DNA of 64,000 bases from Eurosta solidaginis (GCF_040869045.1 NC_090319.1:67676779-67740778), one strand, 5' to 3'. Shown: positions 46,035 to 57,195, counted from the first letter of the stretch. Program-made: numbers and translations. Notes: generated by a model not told the origin, from the letters alone.

Positions 46035-46173
46035 TTATGAGTAGATTGCACGTATTTTATGGAGAACGATAGATTGAGCGACACTGGCGCCATCTGACAT
46101 GAAAAAGTAGCCAATTTGCAACTTTTGTTGCAAGCAAAGCATAATAAGAAGAATTCGACATATGCTTTGACTA

Positions 46174-46494
46174 AGGGTACCGGCACACATTGCAGTTGCA
46201 ATTATTTTTCCCACTCCTTGGTAACTTTTCTAACATTTTTCGTAATAAAAACTGCAATTTAACAAAGGAATATGACACAAAATATGTATTTTTGATGTAT
46301 ATGGAAAATGTTTATGAAAGTACTTCGCGAAATTTTGTATGGGAATCGGCAAGGCGAAGTAAACTTCAATTGCCAAGTCTGAAGTTCCTTCATATTTATA
46401 AACGCAACATCTTGATTGATTGTGGCGATGTTACTGAAATGCATAAGCTTGTGTTAAACGCATCTATATGAAAATTTATATTGTGCCGCGGCCT
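46174..46494. mobile_element. Possible 321-bp TA-flanked TIR element
   Basis: Ends AGGGTACCGGCACA (left) and AGGCCGCGGCACA (right, reversed), each next to TA. Inverted repeats are only about 13 bases and imperfect. The interior has no coding capacity. A plausible MITE, but chance is not excluded. Confidence 0.4.
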
Positions 46495-46496
46495 TA

Positions 46497-47985
46497 AATA
46501 CTGTTGTTTTATTAGTTATTCTGGGTTAACGTATCCTTTTTTACCTTGCTGTTACTACTAGTGTTGTTGTTGATGCTCTTGTTGTTGTTTTCAATTCTCT
46601 TTTTCGTTATATTTCTCAACGTTTATAAGTTTGGTTTGTTGTTCTCATTATTATTTTTTATTTTCATTCTTATGTTTCTGTTACTTCTAGACTTGTTGCA
46701 AGAATTGCATGAAAAGCAAAATGTCGCAAGGATAACATTTCTTCATTCACTTCTCATTCTTTAAACATTTTCAACTGCCATATGTAGATAAGGTTTCAGT
46801 ATTGTTTTCCTTTCACTTTTGAGTTTGCACTTTGCGCACACAGTTTTTTTTTTTTTTTTTTTTGTTATCAACTTATAGCGAGTCTATAGCAAAGAAAATG
46901 TTTGTGCCTGGTATACTTTCAATTTTTCAATCATTATTCCATAGAACCAACTTGACATAAGGCAATAGATCTTTGGTAAATGAGATAAGTTTGACTTCCT
47001 GTCTGTCACTTCCTCTTGCCACTTATTTTTTATTTTTGTGCCACTTTTTACTTTACTGAAAGTTCTTATGCATCATGAAACCATTTACACCGGATCTAAG
47101 TGTGAAAAGATGAACAAACCTTGATGATGACAACTAGTGCTCGTGTGAACATATACATTTAACAACAATAAAGGTGTACTTATATAGCATACCAACAATA
47201 ACACCCAACAATATAACTGCATTAAGAACATCAAACGAAAAGATGTTGCCAACCGTGTTGACATTGATTGATGATGATTAATAATGTTGCTGCATTTTTT
47301 ATTGGTATTTTTTTTTGTCCTTGTTTTTTTATAATTTAACGATTTAACGTTGCTAACTATCGCAAACATGCCGAAAAAAAAACGAGAAAAGATATGTCAC
47401 ACTCTTTTAAGCGCTTATTTTTTTATTCGTAATTTGTTAAGCTTTTTGTGTGCCCCTCCCATGCATATCCTGCCACACACTCTGTACTTATTTTGAAAGT
47501 TGTAAAGTGTTGGATTATTGAAAACTCATTTTACAAAAGTTTATTGCCTTATGAAATAAGTCACCAACGATTTCTTCGCGCTTAAAATATTGATGTTGAT
47601 TTATTTTTTATTTTTATATTTTTCTTTATTGATACTTACTTTGTTCCACCTGCCACTTTGTGGCACACTTTGCGGTTATAATAAGGAAGTTAAACGTCAT
47701 TACTTTAACTATTTTTATGAAAGCCGTGGTGATGGCGCGGTGATTTGGTCAAAATTGTTTGTTGTTTGTTTTGTAGCTGGTTTGTTGAAGCGTGATAAAA
47801 ATTTTTAAGTTTTTTTGATGTGTTACAATGTATTGAATCACTGTTGAATTTGCAGAACACTTTATCTGAGAATACAGTTGGAGTTGGTGTTTTTTTAAGG
47901 AACTTGAACTATATGAACTTTCAATCAAAGTTCTGGGTTCGTACTTTTTCTAACTCTAAAAAATTATAAGGCAAAAACATAAGAA
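46497..47985. other. No gene seen
   Basis: A+T-rich; pure T run at about 46842-46862. No supported gene. Confidence 0.5.
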
Positions 47986-48664
47986 TTCCTGCAGAAGGTG
48001 AGAAATAGTCGAAACGCGTAGGAGGATATAGCAGAAAATAATGTCTGTCTTTTAAAACGTGTGACTTACAACTATGAACGCTATAAAACGCTAAAATACA
48101 ACTTTTATTTTCACCATTCTTGGCGTTTTAATAAAAAATTGGTTTTGTTTTCAAACTCGAAACATCAGACACCTGGAGAGATTATGCGAAAGCGTAAAAA
48201 CGCGTAACAAGCTGGTTTCTTTTTGAAGCTAAAACACGAGATTCACTAAAGAAGGCCCTTAAATGTCAAAACGCATATAAGGGTACAGAACAAATTCATT
48301 TTTAACTTATTAAGGTAGCTTAAACAGTAAAAATAGAACGCGAAAACAAAATTTTTCTTTGTACTATTCTACGCGTTCGAATTTGTAATGCTTAATAATT
48401 TGTTTTCTTTTTAAACAAAAAAACCAGACTCCCTAAAGAAGACGCGTAAGCTTAAAAACGCGTAAAAAATCAAATTCTTTTTTGACGTAACACTCTCTGA
48501 AGAAGACGCGAAAGTGTCGAAATGCGTAGAGTGCACATAAAAATAGTTTGTGCCTTCTGACTGGAAGTTTCATAGCTGTAATAGTATAAAGAAAAAATTA
48601 TACTAAAAACGCAATACTCCTTGAAGAATATGCGCAAGCGTAAAAACCCGTAGTTGAGTATAAA
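47986..48664 (+). repeat. Array of six hammerhead-like stem-loop units
   Basis: Units near 47988, 48171, 48244, 48428, 48491 and 48613 share CTGAAGAAG, a short stem-loop, then (G)AAA and CGCGTA. The best unit (48491-48533) reads CACTCT-CTGAAGAA, the stem GACGC-GAAA-GTGTC, GAAATGCGT and AGAGTG, where CACTCT and AGAGTG pair. In the last unit ATACTC (48614) pairs with GAGTAT (48656), and its inner stem TATGC-GCAA-GCGTA also has a GNRA loop. The order stem, CUGANGA, stem, GAAA, short palindrome, UA resembles the hammerhead ribozyme core, and Penelope-like retroelements and retrozymes carry hammerheads (known). Departures from the canonical core are one extra A after CUGANGA and a one-base offset of the outer stem. 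Confidence 0.55.
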
Positions 48665-50814
48665 TAAAAATCAACTTTTACCTTGCTAGCGCGGGAAAAT
48701 CTAAACATACAAAAAATTTCAGCAGTTCGGCTGAGCTTTTAGCTGAGAGAGCATGCTTTTGAAACAACTCTGCCGCGGGCGTTCTTCAATTCGCAATCAT
48801 TTGTAAAATTGAAGATTATTTTCTGCGCTACCGCTGTTTTACAGCTTAGAAAAATAATACTCTCTATATGGTGAGCGTTATTTGGCGTGGAGGATGTCAA
48901 AAGGTGAATACATTCAACCTGGTGCATTGCAGCAACGAACACATGTTGGTCCTTGGTAAAGCTGATTCTGTGTCACTGAAGTTAGCAGCGTCTGTGCACC
49001 AAAAGGCACGACTTTAAATTGAAGTTTTTTTCTCAGTAAGCGGCTTTCTTTGTGCGTGAATATTTTTCAATTTCGTAGGTTGGCTTTTTCGCTACGTGCG
49101 GAACCCCTCACATAAAACAACCGATTTCATACTCAAATCCTAACATAATGAGACTATCCCTTTTGATGACAATCATGGCTAAGGCTCAAGGGATTATATC
49201 TTGAAGCTAGAAACTAATGTTCAATACCACCACCGATTGTCAACAGGAAGAGCAGAAGAGCGGCAATTTATATTTAGTTTGATGTCCTCATTTTTGCAAT
49301 AAGAAACTAACATATTTCCATATTAAGCCTCTTTTTCTGTACGAAAAAGTCATAAAGTGTTCGCAGAAATTGCAGATAGTAAATGAGAAATATGCTTGCT
49401 TTACTCGGCTACATTTTAATGTCGAATATTGCTCTCAGAGCGTAGATTCTATAACCGAACGTACAACTCATCTTTCAACAAAAAATCTTCCTTCCGGAGA
49501 GGATTTGTCGGCATCCTCATAGATACAATCAATATATTCCGGAAATTTGTATGTCACACCTACTTAGCTTAAAAATAAAGAAGAAATCAGTGCAAAACAG
49601 ACTACGGAAGGGGCGTGGCCGTTGCGTAGTCCGTTTGCGCATTGATTTAAGCTTCGTGTTTTCTTTGCGTGTGAGTTTCTTTCGTGTTATTCCGGTCACG
49701 ATTAAACACAAATATTCTCAACGCCTAATTACCTCAAAAATAAGAAAAGTTTGATCAGTATTAAACGAACTAAGGAAAGAGCTTGGGTGTTAGTCGTGTG
49801 TGCGCATTTAATTAACGCTTCGTGGTTTCTTTGGTACTGAGCTGTTGTTTCGCTCTCACCGAAGTGGGAAACACAAATAATCACACATTCAGGTCCAAGA
49901 ACCATGCCACACCGATTACAACGTATAACCACATTACTGCGCATTTAACCACAAACTTAATTGTATTGCTGTTGTTTCAGCAACACATTTCATACGCTCA
50001 AATAGCTGCCATCTCATATCATCTCACTATTAATGGCGACAACATTATAATCATAATAATCACAAGCAACATCTGCTGGCACATGTTTCAACAAAACCTT
50101 ACACTCGCTGAAAATTGCCTAATGTATATTTTGTGCATAAAACCTTGTGGCATCTTTTTGCAAATTTTCTTGCACGTACCACCATGACACTACGCTGAGT
50201 GAACTCAGCACCCTTTAACATTATAAACACGATTCAAATGAAATTTACACCCTTTCGTGCCTGAAACAAGCAGTTGGATGTCGTATGCTGCTATCTTACG
50301 GAGTATATCTCATCTTCATATATATATATCTCGCGTCTACAATTTCCTTTACGGTCGTAACCTTGACAATAGTTTTCTTTTTCTTGTTTCTTAATTGTAC
50401 TATGTTGTTTTTCAATCAAAAATTGTGTGCTTTCTTCCTTACTTTACGTATAAGTTTGTGTAGTGGTATGTGTTATGATTATGGTGTAAGTATTAGTGTT
50501 TTTCACGCCTTGTTTTGGCTTTTCGCTCGGTTGCTTGATAAAATGCCACCAAAGCTTTGTGTATTTGGTGTTGGCTCATTAGGCATGGCTCATTTCGCTT
50601 CTTAACATGACATGCCTTGGACATAGTAAAACATAAATTAATGTGAGATAATCTATTTTAAGACATTTAAAATATGCATTTGTGTATGTGTACACGTGGA
50701 TATTGAAATTCAAAGGCTTCTTTTCATTAAAGTGAAAGCTTGAGAATGTTGATGTAAGTTAGCAGAGTGGAATGATAGCAGAATTCTAAATCATCGGCGA
50801 CCTTATTTACAACA
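48665..50814. other. No gene confirmed
   Basis: No supported gene. Contains a decayed duplication at 49600-49950 (listed separately). Hydrophobic open frames near 50285-50605 are A+T-driven. Confidence 0.45.
49600..49960 (+). repeat. Decayed direct duplication, about 195-base unit
   Basis: TTTGCGCATTGATTTAAGC, CTTCGTGTTTTCTTTGCG and ACACAAATA in the first copy (about 49630-49720) match GTGCGCATTTAATTAACGC, CTTCGTGGTTTCTTTGG and ACACAAATAATCA in the second (about 49800-49880). A third TGCGCATTTAA is at about 49939. Confidence 0.5.
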
Positions 50815-51775
50815 TGAACGTCCCAAATGTCGACCATTTTGAACATCCACGTCTATAGCACTACGCTACCGACTGTCTTGCACGCCAAAATCTTGGGTGT
50901 GACGTTCGATCAGGATCTACATTTTGGTGACCAAGCAGCCGCAATTGTACCGAAAATTCATAGCCGCAATAAAACCCTCAACTCTCTTGCAGGCAGTACT
51001 TGGGGTAAAGATAAAGAAACGCTCATTACCACTTACAAAGCAATTGGCCAGCCGATTGCACGCTACGCGTCCCCGATATGGTCGCCAAGCCTAAAGACTA
51101 CTCACTGGAAGAAGCTACAGGCTTGCCAAAATATTGCCCTCAGAACCGCCACGGGCTGTCTTCTTATGTCCCCAGAAAACCATTTACATAAAGAGGCGAT
51201 AATATTCCCAATTAGGGACAGAAATGAAATGCTAACCAAACAGTTTCTGTTGTATATCCAGAAACCTGGGGATCCCAACATACATCCAATTTAAGAGCCT
51301 ACACCGCCCATGGGCTTAAGGAGTCATTACCGTAAGCATTATGAGGAAATACGGCACCTGAGAACACAGCCGTCTGAAGGTAAAAAGCACAAGCAGGTCC
51401 TCAGTGAAATCCACAAACAGGCGTCGGACCTCTATGCCGGGAATTGCGCGGTGAATCCTGTAGTCAAAGAAAAATACCCTAAACTAGCGGAGGAGGAACG
51501 CACTCTGCCTAGCTCAACTTCGATCTGGGTACTGTTACAGGTTAAACTCTTACCTATCAAGAACCAACCCCGACATACAAAACATATGTCCTGCTTGTAA
51601 TGTGTCCTCACATGACACCAACCATCTCCTTCACTGTATTGTGGACCCGACGCCTCTTACACCTCATTATGGTCCACCCCTATTGAAACAACAAGTTTCC
51701 TTGGACTCCCGTTAGAGGACTTTGATGACAATTTGTGATTAGTCGCCCCTATTGGACTGCTACAACAACAACAAA
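50815..51775 (+). pseudogene. Jockey-like LINE ORF2, C-terminal remnant
   Basis: Plus-strand frames encode the part after the RT palm: HAKILGVTFDQDLHFGDQAA, SLAGSTWGKDKETLITTYKA, YASPIWSPSL, LRTATGCLLM and EMLTKQFLLY (50827-51294). A second stretch follows (51310-51600) with HKQVLSEIHKQ. After a frame change, CPACNVSSHDTNHLLHC (about 51588-51640) is the Cys/His knuckle that closes such polyproteins. The sequence ends in CTACAACAACAACAAAG at about 51759-51775, a (CAA)n tail. The RT catalytic motifs are absent, an in-frame stop follows NIHPI, and at least one frameshift is present. A dead 5'-truncated copy; the clade is jockey-like by resemblance. Confidence 0.8.
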
Positions 51776-52499
51776 GCAGAACTCGCGCTATCTTTTTGAA
51801 ATATCAAGGAAATTTGAAAAAACATAATTTGTATTCATTTGCATGTCCTTTATACAAGACATGTTTCTGTGGAGAGCTCTGCAAATTCAAACTACTCGAT
51901 AGACTAAAAAAAAATTCATGATAACCACGTCGATATCCTGTAGTGGCAATTTTCAGCAAACAACGTTCAGCTTTCCGAGTTTTTTTTTTATTGAACTCCT
52001 CAGGGATCACAAATATACTGAGAGAGCTCAAGATCTCTACCAAAACTATCTATTAACTTTAAAGATGATCATTCCCTTCAAAAAGTTAAGACTGGTCTTA
52101 AGGGTACTCAAGGCAGGCAAGTAGTGTTTTCCCAATTGATGCTGCTTTCTTTTGTATTTTTTGCCACAGTACCTTGAAGCTTTCGACTAGCTCCAATTAG
52201 ACAAGCTCTACTAAAAGTAAAGTGAAAAAAAACAACTAAGTTACCTATCGCTCAAAACAGACCCTAAAATTTAAAACAACATTTAAAACTGAATCACGAA
52301 CGCCGCAAGCAAAGTAGGTGTTCTATGCAGGACTACAGTGAACTACTTTTACGGTGTTTGGTAACGAATACTGCTAAATGGGGAAAATGAATTAACTGCA
52401 GCAGTGCAAAGAAATGCTAAATACTTATCGGATAGATAAATACAGTGAAGGCTAACTTAAGTGGCTAGAAATGGTGGAAAGGGTGCTTGGGAAATATTT
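51776..52499. other. No gene seen
   Basis: No supported gene or element. Confidence 0.5.
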
Positions 52500-52740
52500 A
52501 CTTATGATTTTTTCACTCGCCTACGCGTTTTAGTGTATTTCTCATCTTCATCAGCGAGCCTCGTGCTATTTTGTGAAAACTTGAACAAAAACTTAAAATT
52601 TAAACAGTGAAGATTGCCCAAAGTTGATAAAAATGGCGGTAAGGTTTCTTGGGAATGATTTACATATGATTTTTTTAACCGCCCTACGCTTGTTGATTTA
52701 TTTATGCCCCTTCTTCAGGGAATCTGTGGTATCTTTGTAA
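52500..52740 (-). repeat. Two hammerhead-like stem-loop units, inverted
   Basis: On the minus strand the first unit (52516-52558) has CTCGC-TGATGAAGATGAG and ACGCGTAGGCGAG, with CTCGC pairing with GCGAG. The second (52682-52720) has CCCTGAAGAAGGGG and AAGCGTAGGG, with CCCT pairing with AGGG. Spacing about 166 bases. These are the same motif as the array at 47986-48664, with different but still complementary outer stems. Confidence 0.5.
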
Positions 52741-53080
52741 AAACCTTAACAAAAATCATAAGTAACATCAGCAAGTTCAAATAAGTATCAGATACTGCAA
52801 TTACAAAACAGTACAGATACTGCAATTGAAAATAATAATCTCATCATAGCTAAGTTTTAAAATTCAAAACAATGTTTTCAAAACTGATCGTTCTGTGCGG
52901 AGGTATTACATTAAATAGACATTTAGCTACTTTTTTTAATTAAAAATATGTCCATTTATAAAAGCTTCTACTGTACTTATATATACATGCAATATAAAGA
53001 GAGAATCACAGAGATGCTATTATAATAGTTTGCAGAAAGTATGTACTTATTCCAAAAGTTAAAATGAAAAAAAAAAAAAC
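52741..53080. other. No gene seen
   Basis: A+T-rich; ends in an A run adjoining the HINE. Confidence 0.5.
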
Positions 53081-53885
53081 AAGTAAGGACGGGACTGTCT
53101 TCCCTTCCCCTGTCATACCTTTCATGAATGGGGCTGAACAATAATCTTATCCCGTTCGTAATCTCCAAATAATCGGACGTATAAGATAGGAAATATATAG
53201 TGAACAGATGTACATACCTAAACAATTTTTAAGATAAATATAAAATAAAAAATGGCAAAAAACCCTTATCTGAACGATCGGTTGTATGGGATATATATTA
53301 TATATAGACCCGACCGAAATGATTTTTACAGGAAATCTTCTATGATATTTTAGAATAAATATCACCAAGTTTAACGTTTTTATTGGAAACTAAGGGAGAA
53401 ATGGCCAAAAATCTTTCTATCTGAACGATCGCTTGTATGGGATATAACTATATATAGCTCCGATCAAAGTGATTTTTCAGGATATCTTCTATGACATATT
53501 AGAATATATATCACCGAGTTTCACGTTTATACTTTCTAAATTGCGGCAGAAATTACCAAAATCGTCTTATCTGAACGACCGGTTGTATGGGAGATATATG
53601 TTATAGTGGTCCGATCCTACCGGATCCGACGAATGTCTAATATAATATAAAAATACATCCTTGTGCCAAATTTCATTGAGATATCTCAAAATTTGAGGGA
53701 CTAGTTTGCGCTCAAACAGACAGACGGACGGATGGACGGACAGACGGACATGGCTATATCAACTCAGTTCGTCGCCCTGATCAATTCGGTATACTTAATG
53801 GTGAGTCTATCTTTTATATTTCTCAACGTTACAAACATTAGACCAAAGTTAATATACCATTTCATGTTCTTGAAAGGTATAAAAA
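53081..53885 (-). mobile_element. HINE family A, copy 3, short and with damaged hairpin
   Basis: AAGTAAGGACGGGACTGTC start and GAAAGGTATAAAAA end as in the other copies, with the GACG tract at about 53720-53748. The terminal hairpin is broken: GTCTTC is followed by CCTTCCCCTGTC instead of GGC...GCCGAAGAC. Only about two central units are present (markers at 53272, 53422 and 53572). If the hairpin is needed for rolling-circle termination, this copy should be immobile. Confidence 0.8.
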
Positions 53886-55240
53886 TACGAAATGCCGTCT
53901 CGTGCTAGTACAAGCATAAAGAAACCAAACGATTTTCCCTTACAGAGTTGATTTGTGTGATGCATATGCTTGATCAGTAGAAGTTGCTTGCCTGTGAGGT
54001 TGTGATGGGGCATGCACTTGACAGTTGAGCGACAAGATGGTCGTCGGGCAACCAACAAAAAAAAGCGATACGAGTTAAGTTGAGCTGATAGAGGGATAAG
54101 AATGTTTAAATCGTAACAATACCACATACAGTTGGTAGGAAATACGAAATAGTTAAAGCATGAGGAAGCGGAGTGATAAATGCCCATGCTTTGAATGAAT
54201 ATGTGATAAACGATGCTCGTTGCGTTGCATTTGTGGGTAATGCTATGAAGCACTATGGAACTGTGACACAACAAACATTTACAGCAATATAAAATATTTT
54301 AATGGTGAGAGAAAAATACCAAGTTAAATATGCTTGATTGCTTGCTTTCGTTTGTTGGCTGAGTGCAGGGCTTGCTTACCTGTTCGCTGCCGGCAAAACT
54401 GTGCTCGTTACAAAAAGCTAAGTAAGTAAGTCAGTGAGTGAGTGAGCGAGTGGCCATTGCATTGCTGTTGGTGATGCTGATGATGGCAGCAGCTTTTTGA
54501 CCATTACAAATGATTGAGGTTGGTTAAGTGATAATAATTTGAAATTGCAGTTAAAATGTGGGAGATGTGAGAATGTGCAAAGTGCGAAAATGTACAATAA
54601 TGACGAAGAGTGATGGTGTGTTAAATAGATTCTTTTTTTCTTTAAATATCCAACATTAAATCAAATTATCTGTAATTTAGCGCAAATCGCATGAAGCGTG
54701 AATATGATGGACGTGTTTTTAGTTTGTTGTAAATCAGATGTGGAATATAATTTGAAAGGATATACAAGAGAATTTCACTTATTGGACTATTCAGTTTGAT
54801 GTGGAGTCTGAGTTACTCGTACATTCCTTTATAGGTCGTCGCTTCAGCTAAAGGATTTGATTTTGGTTTGATTGCGGTACTTTCCGGACTTAAACCGAGT
54901 ATGCAGTTTTGAAGGCTAATAATTTTAGTCTCATAAAATACAAGATATAGGTCTCTAGAAATTCGCATTGGGTTTTGACATTTTTTTTTGGAGAGTGTTT
55001 AAAATTTTCTTCATTCGTAACAAAACTTATCAAAAATCAAATCAACCAATCAATCGGGAGGCCTAAAATTTGTTCTTTGTTGGACTAAAACTGATTGGGC
55101 TACCAAACAGTCTAATGAAAAAAATTTAGATAACTCTAGATAAAAAGTTAGACATTTTTGTAAAATTTTCCAGTAACAAAATCAATAGAAATATTTTCTT
55201 AAATTATCGATGATAAAGAAGGAAGAACTTACACGACAAA
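53886..55240. other. No gene seen
   Basis: No supported gene. A minus-strand open frame at 53849-54274 begins inside the HINE and has no recognisable domain. Confidence 0.5.
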
Positions 55241-55244
55241 ATAT

Positions 55245-55949
55245 TGTAACGAATTTACTTGCAAATCCTCTTATTTGCCCTTTTTCTAAGTTCGTATCAC
55301 TAAACTGTTGAATAAATAACTCCAATATTGAATAATGCAAAATGGCCTTTATTAAAGTACTTCACAATAGAACTCAAACTTTGCAACGAATAGCTTGCTT
55401 AATAACCAAACTGATTGATAGCTCAAATCAAAACTGACTTTCAAAATAATACTGCTATTGCTCGATAGATATCGTCTTAATCGAAACTGCTTGACAACTC
55501 AAATCAAACTGAATTCCAGCGCCTCTGCAATTGTCGCCTTTTATACTCTTTGATTTCAACCTTCGCATCTTCTAGGCGCTTCCAGAATCTACTAGTCCAT
55601 CAGCTCTCAAACTTCTCAGCTGTAACTACAATTTCACAATTTTATACATCTTCTAGGCGCTTCCAGAATCTACTAGTCCAGCAGCTCTCAAACTTCTCAG
55701 CTGTAACTACAATTGCACAATTTTATAGTTTTTCTCATTGCATACTTATAGGACTATCTCAGATATATGCATGTGTTTGTGCATTGACTCTCCGCTGCTC
55801 GTATACGTACATGGTACATCTGTGTAGACGCAATTATTGTTTCGTTTATGTAGATACATAATGATTGATCTATGGATGTGAATTCACGTCACTGCTTAGC
55901 ATCGGCTTAGAGATGGCAGCACTCCTTAGTTTTGCTAATATTTGTAACA
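55245..55949 (-). mobile_element. Solo LTR, family 1, with ATAT target duplication
   Basis: On the minus strand it begins TGTTACAAATATTAGC and ends ATTCGTTACA; ATAT lies at 55241-55244 and 55950-55953. 705 bases. It contains a tandem duplication of about 83 bases (CTTCTAGGCGCTTCCAGAAT at about 55569 and 55649, plus-strand coordinates) upstream of the TATA box in the sense of transcription. The other copy at 10727-11301 has this block once. The 4-bp duplication suggests Gypsy-type integration. No internal domain remains. Confidence 0.88.
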
Positions 55950-56139
55950 ATATGATAAAAAAATGGCAATGCTCTTGTCGTATTCGCTGCTGTCCTTTGA
56001 GAAAAAGACATAGAACGCAATCCAGATTAATATTCTCCCTAACACCTTTCCTTCGATACTCATTTTTTATGCAAAAATCGAGGTTTTAGTACAATCACAG
56101 TTTGAAGGAATCTCCCAGATATCAGTTGAGAATCTCAAC

Positions 56140-57005
56140 TTCAGATATTGAAATGTGAAAAAACTTTGAACGTAAAACTAAACGATAGCAGTAACGGAAG
56201 CGTGTATTACAGAAAAATGGGATTAACACAAAAGCGTACAACCAAAAGAGCGGGCAAGGATATTCGTGTAACAGCGTGTAAGCTGAAGGCGTATCAGCGT
56301 GAATACGGAAAAACGTATAAAAGTAACAGCGCATTCGTATACATGCGTTTTAGCTTAATGAGACGTATGTGGAAGCGTATTAGCGCAGGTACATCATAAT
56401 TATAGTCGTGAAAATTACATAGCTGTAAGCTTATAAGCGTTGCGTAACAATGCATATAATGCGTATAGCGTAAGCTTAACAGCGCTGTAACGCACAGACG
56501 TATCAGCGCAAGCTTAATAGTGCATTAGCAGATACCGTAAGTTTAACAGCGTTATAACGTACAACCGTGTTAGCATTAAGCTTTACAATTTATCAGCTTT
56601 GTATTGTATAACCGTATTAGCAATAAGGTTTACAGCTTATTAGTGTGGTAATTTATAACCGTATTAGCGTAAGCGTTAAAGCGTGTTAGTGTAGTAAAGT
56701 ACAGCCGTATTAGCGTATCTGCTAACGTATCAATTTACTATATGTATAATTTCTACCTGTTATATATATATTAACCAGCAGAGAATTTTTATTCTGTAGC
56801 TGAGCAGTTTTAGATTTCGACGCTTAACAAACCTCCGCCTATCAACAGCTCGGCAAAAACAAAATCCGTGCGTCATGCGGATGCGCCCCTCGTGTCGGTT
56901 GGGAGGGCTTTGGAGGGTATTAATCCGTTAGGTTTATTATTATTATTATCACCGTATTAGCGTAATCTTCTCAGCATATTACCATACTAACGTATATGCT
57001 ACAAC
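56140..57005. repeat. GTATTAGCG/GCGTAAGCTTAACAGCG tandem array
   Basis: CCGTATTAGCGTAAG, GCTTAACAGCG, GTAACGTACAACCG and relatives recur with a unit of about 60 bases, clearest at 56450-56730. The array resumes as ACCGTATTAGCGTAATC after a retroelement inserted at 56731-56955. The basic-looking open frame at 56148-56399 is a translation of the array. Confidence 0.75.
56731..56955 (+). mobile_element. (ATT)n-tailed retroelement, copy 2
   Basis: From CAATTTACTATATGTATAAT to TTATTATTATTATTATC it matches 17710-17935 (GACGCTTAACAAACCTCC, GTGCGTCATGCGGATGCGCC, TAATCCGTTAGGTTTATTAT). It starts further downstream than the other copy, as 5'-truncated retroelements do. It splits the GTATTAGCG array. 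Confidence 0.75.
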
Positions 57006-57106
57006 TATCCTATTTCTAGTTAAAAAGTTTAAAATCGGCTGAAAAACTAACTTCCAAAAGGGATTTGAATTTGATTTTTCGTTTGCCTACCCCTTAGGGA
57101 AGTTAG

Positions 57107-57193
57107 TAGGTTAGGTTGAACTGGCCGGTGCATGAGGAACTCACATAGACTGAATGAATTCGTAGTGTTACCAGATGTTTGATTGAACGATCA
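57107..57193 (+). repeat. Short dispersed repeat, copy 6 (best preserved)
   Basis: GGTTAGGTTGAACTGGCCGG, TGCATGAGGAACTCACATAG, ACTGAATGAATTCGTAGTG and TTACCAGATGTTTGATTGAA. It ends with a short palindrome-like GATTGAACGATCAAAC. Confidence 0.8.
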
Positions 57194-57195
57194 AA

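Noticed and set aside
47986..48664. CRISPR-like array
   Set aside because: Unit spacing is irregular, repeats are diverged, and the sequence is eukaryotic.
50285..50605. Small multi-pass membrane protein
   Set aside because: Hydrophobicity follows from T-rich sequence; no recognisable family, and such frames are common in this window.
10775..55861. Matching 76- and 103-residue proteins at 10775-11005 and 55550-55861 that looked like a duplicated gene
   Set aside because: Both lie inside LTR copies with TATA box and TG...CA ends; the frame is incidental.
56148..56399. Basic 83-residue open frame, could look like a small DNA-binding protein
   Set aside because: It is a translation of the GTATTAGCG tandem array; Lys/Arg content comes from the repeat.
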